Positions 6,895 through 10,686 of a stretch of 10,686 nt of DNA are shown here, piece after piece. The notes beneath the pieces are model-generated. The model saw nothing but the letters and a program-made list of their open reading frames with translations. It did not search any database and was not told the origin of the DNA. Where the stretch lies: the NCBI GenBank assembly GCA_001797935.1, contig MGQT01000057.1:1-10686 (forward strand), written 5' to 3'. The DNA is from Deltaproteobacteria bacterium RBG_16_54_18. GTDB lineage: Bacteria; Desulfobacterota; B13-G15; RBG-16-54-18. The position numbers were made by a program, and so were the translations under genes. Every line of letters begins with the position of its first letter. Positions within the stretch are counted from its first letter, which is position 1.

Positions 6895-8256
6895 CTAACA
6901 CTTCCCGGCCAACTCCGGCAAGAACGAGGAGATCCCCGACGCCTCCCTGGGGCCCACGATAACCTCCCAGCCGGGCATCTCGTCCTCCAGCTCGCCCTTG
7001 ATCCGGGCCAGGAGCCCGGGGATGACGATCTTTCGGCTCTTGGTTTTCCCCTCTATCCCGGTCTTCTTGATGAACAAGGCCGCCGTCTCTCCGCTGAACT
7101 TCCCCGTGGACCATGAGGTCAAGACACTCAATCCCTCGGTGTCCTGGATGACGAGATAGGCAGGGACCCTGGTTCCCTCTATCTCATTGGCCACGGAGAA
7201 ATAGGTCAGGGCGAAATTCGTCGTGATGAGCACCGGCGACGTGTCAGTCGGCTGGTTGATCTCGTAGACCTTGGCCTCCACCGCCATGGGCACCCTCGGA
7301 TCGGTGTAGATATTCAACCTGAGCACCGTAAGCGGGAAGAGGACATCCTCGCGTAGATCGGAGAGGCAGATGATGCCAGCGTAGCGCGTCAGCAGGGCAG
7401 CGGCAACGGCCAGCTCCTCTCTCGGATCACCAGTCATCTGGCAGGGGAAGGTAATGGTCGGGTACCCCAAAGGTTTAAACCCCTGCTTCAAAGCCGCTCT
7501 GCGAATAAAGATCTGATCTCTGACCGCCTCCCACACCTTACGGGACCCGGGGTCCAGGACCAGGTCTTGGAGCCCTGCCTCTTTCAGTTTCTCCGTCAGG
7601 ACCGAGACTTTTTCCAGGCCATCAGCCTTGACTGCCACGGGGACATCGAGCCCTGCGAGTTTGTTGATGGCCTCATCAATATTTCGCTCAGTGATGGCGT
7701 AGAGCAGGGGTCGCTTATCCTTGCCGCACGCCTCCAGACCGGCCAAGAGGAGATCGATCGTGTCGGCCATCAGGACCATGGGGATCCCATCGCCCATCTC
7801 AACGACCTTCTTTACCAAGGCGCTGAACTTGCCCTGATCACCCGAGGCGCTTTGTACCACCGCCACATCGGCCTTCAGGGTGCGTCCGATCCAGATAAAC
7901 TGCATCTCTTTGAGCGCCTTTATCTTCCGCTCCTGCTCCTTCGCATCCTCCGTATCGGAAATAAGGCAACCGATGCCCGGCTGATGGAAGAAGGTCTTCT
8001 CATGTCGGTACATCACCTCTTCATCGCCGATCGCAAGGGCCTTTGCCCCCTGGCCGATGGTGATCGGCCTGATCGGAGGTGCCAGGAGCTCCTCGATCTG
8101 CGCCCGTACTTCTTCTGAGAGGTATACGCAGGCGCTGACCTCTGCCCCTCCCGTGGCCAACTTCATGGCAAAGGCAAAGCAGGTGGGAAACCCGCAGTCC
8201 TTGCACCCCTGCCTCTTCGGCATAAGCTTTACCAGGTCCGTCCCCTTGACTGCCAT
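6895..8256 (-). CDS. cdhE: corrinoid iron-sulfur protein large subunit (CdhE/AcsC, gamma)
   Basis: The 453-residue length matches the AcsC/CdhE large subunit. The N-terminal [4Fe-4S] domain is clear: C18-x2-C21-G-x3-C26 followed by C43, in the context GCKDCGFPTCFAFAMK. A TIM-barrel-like middle and a C-terminal corrinoid-binding region follow, the latter running from about residue 320 to the end. The protein carries the methyl group on cobalt between the methyltetrahydro(methano)pterin or folate methyltransferase and the A-cluster of CdhC; its iron-sulfur cluster reactivates the oxidised cobalt. It normally pairs with a small subunit (CdhD/AcsD), which is not found anywhere in this window. The next gene begins only 10 bases downstream, so cdhE is probably cotranscribed with the diaphorase genes. 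Confidence 0.95.
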   Translation of the reverse strand: MAVKGTDLVKLMPKRQGCKDCGFPTCFAFAMKLATGGAEVSACVYLSEEVRAQIEELLAPPIRPITIGQGAKALAIGDEEVMYRHEKTFFHQPGIGCLISDTEDAKEQERKIKALKEMQFIWIGRTLKADVAVVQSASGDQGKFSALVKKVVEMGDGIPMVLMADTIDLLLAGLEACGKDKRPLLYAITERNIDEAINKLAGLDVPVAVKADGLEKVSVLTEKLKEAGLQDLVLDPGSRKVWEAVRDQIFIRRAALKQGFKPLGYPTITFPCQMTGDPREELAVAAALLTRYAGIICLSDLREDVLFPLTVLRLNIYTDPRVPMAVEAKVYEINQPTDTSPVLITTNFALTYFSVANEIEGTRVPAYLVIQDTEGLSVLTSWSTGKFSGETAALFIKKTGIEGKTKSRKIVIPGLLARIKGELEDEMPGWEVIVGPREASGISSFLPELAGKC

Positions 8257-8262
8257 CTCGAT

Positions 8263-8268
8263 CCTCCC
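8263..8268 (-). promoter_or_regulatory. Shine-Dalgarno site of cdhE
   Basis: GGGAGG on the minus strand lies 6 bases before the cdhE ATG, in the 31-base gap after cdhC. It supports the chosen start. Confidence 0.75.
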
Positions 8269-8287
8269 GAATGTTTTTTAGCTGCTG

Positions 8288-9535
8288 CTACCCTTCCCTC
8301 GCAATAAGCTCCTGCAGTTCCTGTTGGGCCTCGCCGGTTACCCACGGATGCCCCTTTTGGTTGAGCCACTCTCCCAATGCCGCGGGGTCAACGGCGTCAT
8401 CTTCCGTGGCGATCTTGTCATAGATGTCCGCCGGGATCGCATCCTTGAAGCGCTCCTTGACCTCCTTGGGCATCCAGACCACCCGCCGCATCCCGCCGGC
8501 GTACTGGAAGAACTTGGGCGAATGCAGGTACTCCAGGGCCATACCGCACATCCCCTCCACCTGCCTCCCGCCGCTGGCCTCGCCGGCCATGGTCGAGAAG
8601 GGCATTCCGAGGGGGGTATCCCCTTTGAAATCTCGGTGCACGATGCCGAAAGCATCCACCTCTGGGATGTAGAAGTAGAGGGCCTGAAAGCAGCCGCACG
8701 AGGTGTGGGGGTATTCAATAGCGCTATGGATCCAGACCTGCTGTATGGAGCCGAGGGATCGTTCCTGGATGGTCTGATCGGCGCCGCCGTACTCCCCTTT
8801 GAACACGCTGATGGTCTCGCCCTTAGGCACCTGAAAGATAGGGCCTTCGGGGTCCATCTTGGAGGCCGCCCGGCCGTCGAACCAGTTGATGGCCCCGCAG
8901 TTGGCGATCCGTTGGGGGGTGATGATACAGCAGTGGGTCGGCGCAAAGCTCTGGCAGAGGACGCAGCCGTAGAAGTCCTCCACGTCTTCTTCCTTCAACC
9001 CCCTGGCACGGGCACGGCGCTCCTCGTAGATCTTGCGGGCCATCTCTACCTTCTCCTTGACCTTTGCCGGATCGGTATAAAAGGTAACCTGCATCTTTTC
9101 AATGATATCGATGTCCGAGGTGTACTCAAAGATCAGGATCTCCCCGAATTCCTTCAAAGAGGTAAGCCCCTTCTTAAAGGCATCCTTGCTGATGCGGTAC
9201 CAGATCTCATCCTGCTGGTTCATGTGGTAGATGCCCTCGACGAAGTTACAGAAGTCGTGCAGCCGACGCTCGATAACCGGCTCCATGTCCTTTTCCAGCT
9301 TCTCCCCTGCCACGAAGATCTCGACAAAGAGCGGATAGCTGCCCCCTTCCTCCATATTGCTCAGGTCGGGGCCTATGATTTCCACCTTGCCCTCCTGAAC
9401 CTCATCAAGCCCTTTCATGAGGACCAGCTCGGCCTTATACTCCACCTTCGGACCCCCGAACTCCACATGGAGGTCCTCCTTTCTCACCCTCTCACCTTCG
9501 TATTGAGGTCCCATGTCAACGTGAAACTCAGGCAT
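8288..9535 (-). CDS. cdhC: acetyl-CoA synthase beta subunit CdhC (short archaeal type)
   Basis: This 415-residue protein is the acetyl-CoA synthase catalytic subunit, which condenses CO, a methyl group from the corrinoid protein and CoA into acetyl-CoA (or the reverse). The A-cluster ligands are all visible: C191, C194, C203 and C213 for the [4Fe-4S] cube, and the C280-G-C282 motif that holds the distal nickel. The spacing of these cysteines equals, as I recall it, that of the Moorella AcsB set (506, 509, 518, 528, 595, 597). About 133 residues follow the CGC motif, as in AcsB. The roughly 310-residue N-terminal CODH-binding domain of bacterial AcsB is absent, which is the archaeal CdhC form. 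The start is set by a strong Shine-Dalgarno site. It lies between cdhB and cdhE, as expected for a cdh operon. Confidence 0.96.
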   Translation of the reverse strand: MPEFHVDMGPQYEGERVRKEDLHVEFGGPKVEYKAELVLMKGLDEVQEGKVEIIGPDLSNMEEGGSYPLFVEIFVAGEKLEKDMEPVIERRLHDFCNFVEGIYHMNQQDEIWYRISKDAFKKGLTSLKEFGEILIFEYTSDIDIIEKMQVTFYTDPAKVKEKVEMARKIYEERRARARGLKEEDVEDFYGCVLCQSFAPTHCCIITPQRIANCGAINWFDGRAASKMDPEGPIFQVPKGETISVFKGEYGGADQTIQERSLGSIQQVWIHSAIEYPHTSCGCFQALYFYIPEVDAFGIVHRDFKGDTPLGMPFSTMAGEASGGRQVEGMCGMALEYLHSPKFFQYAGGMRRVVWMPKEVKERFKDAIPADIYDKIATEDDAVDPAALGEWLNQKGHPWVTGEAQQELQELIAREG

Positions 9536-9543
9536 TGGTTATA

Positions 9544-9550
9544 CCTCCTT
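9544..9550 (-). promoter_or_regulatory. Shine-Dalgarno site of cdhC
   Basis: AAGGAGG on the minus strand sits 8 bases before the cdhC ATG, in a 30-base AT-rich gap. It is close to a perfect anti-16S match and sets the start of cdhC. Confidence 0.85.
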
Positions 9551-9565
9551 AGCGTCTTTATTTTT

Positions 9566-10102
9566 TTATTGTAAACCCCTGATGAGCTCCTCCAGGAGCG
9601 CCTTCCAGTCTTCATTCTTACGATAGTTCGGCAGCGAGAAGTTCGCATTCGGGTAGTAATACTTGCACAGGGTCATGGTCTTGAGATGCGGCGCAAAGTG
9701 CTTGAGTGCCGAGAGCCCCTGATTGCCCAAATCGGTCCTCACGCCGCCAAAGAGCACGAAGTCATGGCACCCCTCGCCCTTGACCCCCTTCCATTCGGGG
9801 TCCTTGAGAGAGTTGATGATCTCGATGAGGTCATAGGTGCTCTCCGGCGTGACGCCCAGCTCCATGAGTCTCTTCTTGGTGTGGGCAGTGGCGCAGATCG
9901 GGATCTTTCCGGCCCGGGCGATCTCCACGAGATACTCGATAAAGGGTTTGCCGTCTATCTGCACCTCGAGGGCCTGCGGGCCGATGACCAGCAAGGGCCT
10001 CGCCGCCTTCTTGATGATCTTGAGCAGGGGTGCGGCCTCTTTCATCTCCGTAGCCCCCTTGACCCCCGTCAGGATATTGACCAGATGTTGCGGATTGGGC
10101 AT
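9566..10102 (-). CDS. cdhB: CO dehydrogenase/acetyl-CoA synthase complex epsilon subunit CdhB
   Basis: This 178-residue protein matches the usual length (about 170) and character of the CdhB epsilon subunit. It has an N-terminal helix-rich part, then the segment RPLLVIGPQAL typical of the nucleotide-binding-like fold of this family, and a C-terminal region rich in aromatic residues with HLKTMTLCKYYYPNANFSLP. In archaea CdhB binds CdhA as an alpha2-epsilon2 unit; its exact role is unsettled and may involve electron or flavin interaction. Bacterial-type CODH/ACS has no such subunit, so its presence marks this as the archaeal-type complex. The ATG start is supported by the AGGAGG upstream. It ends 30 bases before cdhC. 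Confidence 0.92.
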   Translation of the reverse strand: MPNPQHLVNILTGVKGATEMKEAAPLLKIIKKAARPLLVIGPQALEVQIDGKPFIEYLVEIARAGKIPICATAHTKKRLMELGVTPESTYDLIEIINSLKDPEWKGVKGEGCHDFVLFGGVRTDLGNQGLSALKHFAPHLKTMTLCKYYYPNANFSLPNYRKNEDWKALLEELIRGLQ

Positions 10103-10109
10103 GGTCTCT

Positions 10110-10115
10110 CCTCCT
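10110..10115 (-). promoter_or_regulatory. Shine-Dalgarno site of cdhB
   Basis: A perfect AGGAGG (minus strand) lies 7 bases before the ATG of cdhB, within the 17-base gap after cdhA. It fixes the start of cdhB and implies strong independent translation. Confidence 0.85.
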
Positions 10116-10119
10116 CTTA

Positions 10120-10686
10120 TTAACGAATAGTGGCCTCTATCGGCACCTCGGTCTCATAGGTCCCGATGAGGGTCGGCAGGGTCAGCGCGGGCTTCGGCTT
10201 CCACCCCTTCTCCTCCAGGAACTGCTTGACCTCCTTCTTGAAGAACATGGGGATGTCCCGCTCGGTCCTCACGAAGTGATGGAGGTCGTCGGGCAGCGTG
10301 CCGAAGAACTTCTTGTACAGGTCGATGTAGTGGTTGAGCTTTATCTGGCGGCCCGGCTGGGTATCGTTCTTGCGGATGCAGAGCTTCGCAATGGTCACCA
10401 TGGCCCGCTCCTTGGACTCTACTACAATAGCCAGGTGCTCCGGCGAGGGCTCCTGGGTGTCCACCAGCTCCTTCTTTCTGCCGTCCATCACCGTCCAGTC
10501 ACCCTCCTCCTTGCGGCTCAAATAGAGACGGCGATACTTGGCCGAGTGAGGCCCGAGCACTACCGGTATCCCGAGCCTGTTGCACCCCGTGGCAATGGAG
10601 GCCGCCTTCTGGCTCATGGCCCCCCAGGCCACGCCCACCGCACCGACGCGGTTGTAGATATAGTCGGCGATGACCTCGTAGTTGGC
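10120..10686 (-). CDS. cdhA: CO dehydrogenase/acetyl-CoA synthase complex alpha subunit CdhA, C-terminal fragment
   Basis: Only the last 188 codons are inside the window; the reading frame is open to the right edge, so the start and the N-terminal metal-cluster domains lie outside. The fragment carries the CdhA-type stretch WGAMSQKAASIATG followed by NRLGIPVVLGPH and KYRR, then a later AKLCIRKNDT segment and the DLHHFVRTERDIP region. I recognise these as the C-terminal part of archaeal-type CdhA rather than bacterial CooS/AcsA. In the family this subunit holds the Ni-Fe-S C-cluster and interconverts CO2 and CO, passing CO to acetyl-CoA synthase. The identification is supported by cdhB 17 bases downstream, the usual alpha-epsilon pairing. 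The GTG at 10638 is an internal valine codon, not a start, because conserved sequence continues upstream of it. Confidence 0.93.
   Translation of the reverse strand, partial: ANYEVIADYIYNRVGAVGVAWGAMSQKAASIATGCNRLGIPVVLGPHSAKYRRLYLSRKEEGDWTVMDGRKKELVDTQEPSPEHLAIVVESKERAMVTIAKLCIRKNDTQPGRQIKLNHYIDLYKKFFGTLPDDLHHFVRTERDIPMFFKKEVKQFLEEKGWKPKPALTLPTLIGTYETEVPIEATIR

Noticed and set aside
8274..8291. Possible terminator hairpin between cdhC and cdhE
   Set aside because: The inverted repeat (TAGC/GCTA around a 4-base loop) is only 4 base pairs and is followed by A residues, not U residues, in the transcript direction. It is too weak for a terminator.
9536..9565. AT-rich gap between cdhB and cdhC as an internal promoter
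   Set aside because: It is only 30 bases and mostly taken up by the ribosome site; there is no room for a -35/-10 pair within the gap and I see no convincing one.
8324..9574. Plus-strand open frame of 416 codons opposite cdhC
   Set aside because: It is the antisense shadow of cdhC in GC-rich sequence. CdhC has all catalytic cysteines and a strong ribosome site; the antisense product shows no recognisable motif.

Overview
The window is one tightly packed block of twelve genes, all on the minus strand, so transcription runs from the right edge to the left edge. The largest gap between genes is about 31 bases and several genes overlap. This suggests one long operon whose promoter lies beyond the right edge. 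The two outermost genes, cdhA and hdrA, are cut by the window. I see no RNA genes, mobile elements, CRISPR arrays, repeats or convincing terminators.

The block encodes a Wood-Ljungdahl (reductive acetyl-CoA) module joined to an electron-transfer module. In transcription order: (1) 10686-6895, archaeal-type CO dehydrogenase/acetyl-CoA synthase: the C-terminal part of CdhA, the epsilon subunit CdhB, the short acetyl-CoA synthase CdhC with a complete set of A-cluster cysteines, and the large corrinoid iron-sulfur protein subunit CdhE/AcsC. (2) 6884-3859, a three-subunit NAD(P)H diaphorase like NuoE, NuoF and HoxU (the N-terminal part of NuoG), with no hydrogenase or formate dehydrogenase catalytic subunit in the window. 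(3) 3862-2206, a DUF3786-like protein of unknown function and a short MetE-like zinc methyltransferase, a plausible folate-independent methionine synthase fed by the corrinoid protein. (4) 2198-1, heterodisulfide-reductase-like HdrC, HdrB and the start of HdrA. The HdrA carries an NfnB/GltD-type iron-sulfur domain directly after its own ferredoxin motif, which points to a large HdrL-like fusion with a second flavin/NAD module further on.

A working model, by inference: NADH enters at the NuoF-like subunit (and possibly at the NfnB-like part of HdrA). Electrons pass through HdrABC with flavin-based bifurcation or confurcation, linking NADH to low-potential ferredoxin. CODH/ACS uses or makes that ferredoxin, and CdhE carries the methyl group to CdhC. 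The MetE-like protein would divert some methyl groups to homocysteine.

The organism is a strict anaerobe with the reductive acetyl-CoA pathway. The GC-rich sequence, strong Shine-Dalgarno sites, HdrL-like HdrA and NuoE/F-like diaphorase favour a bacterium, for example a Desulfobacterota-like sulfate reducer or syntroph, or another anaerobic lineage with archaeal-type CODH/ACS. This taxonomic reading is inference from gene content only.
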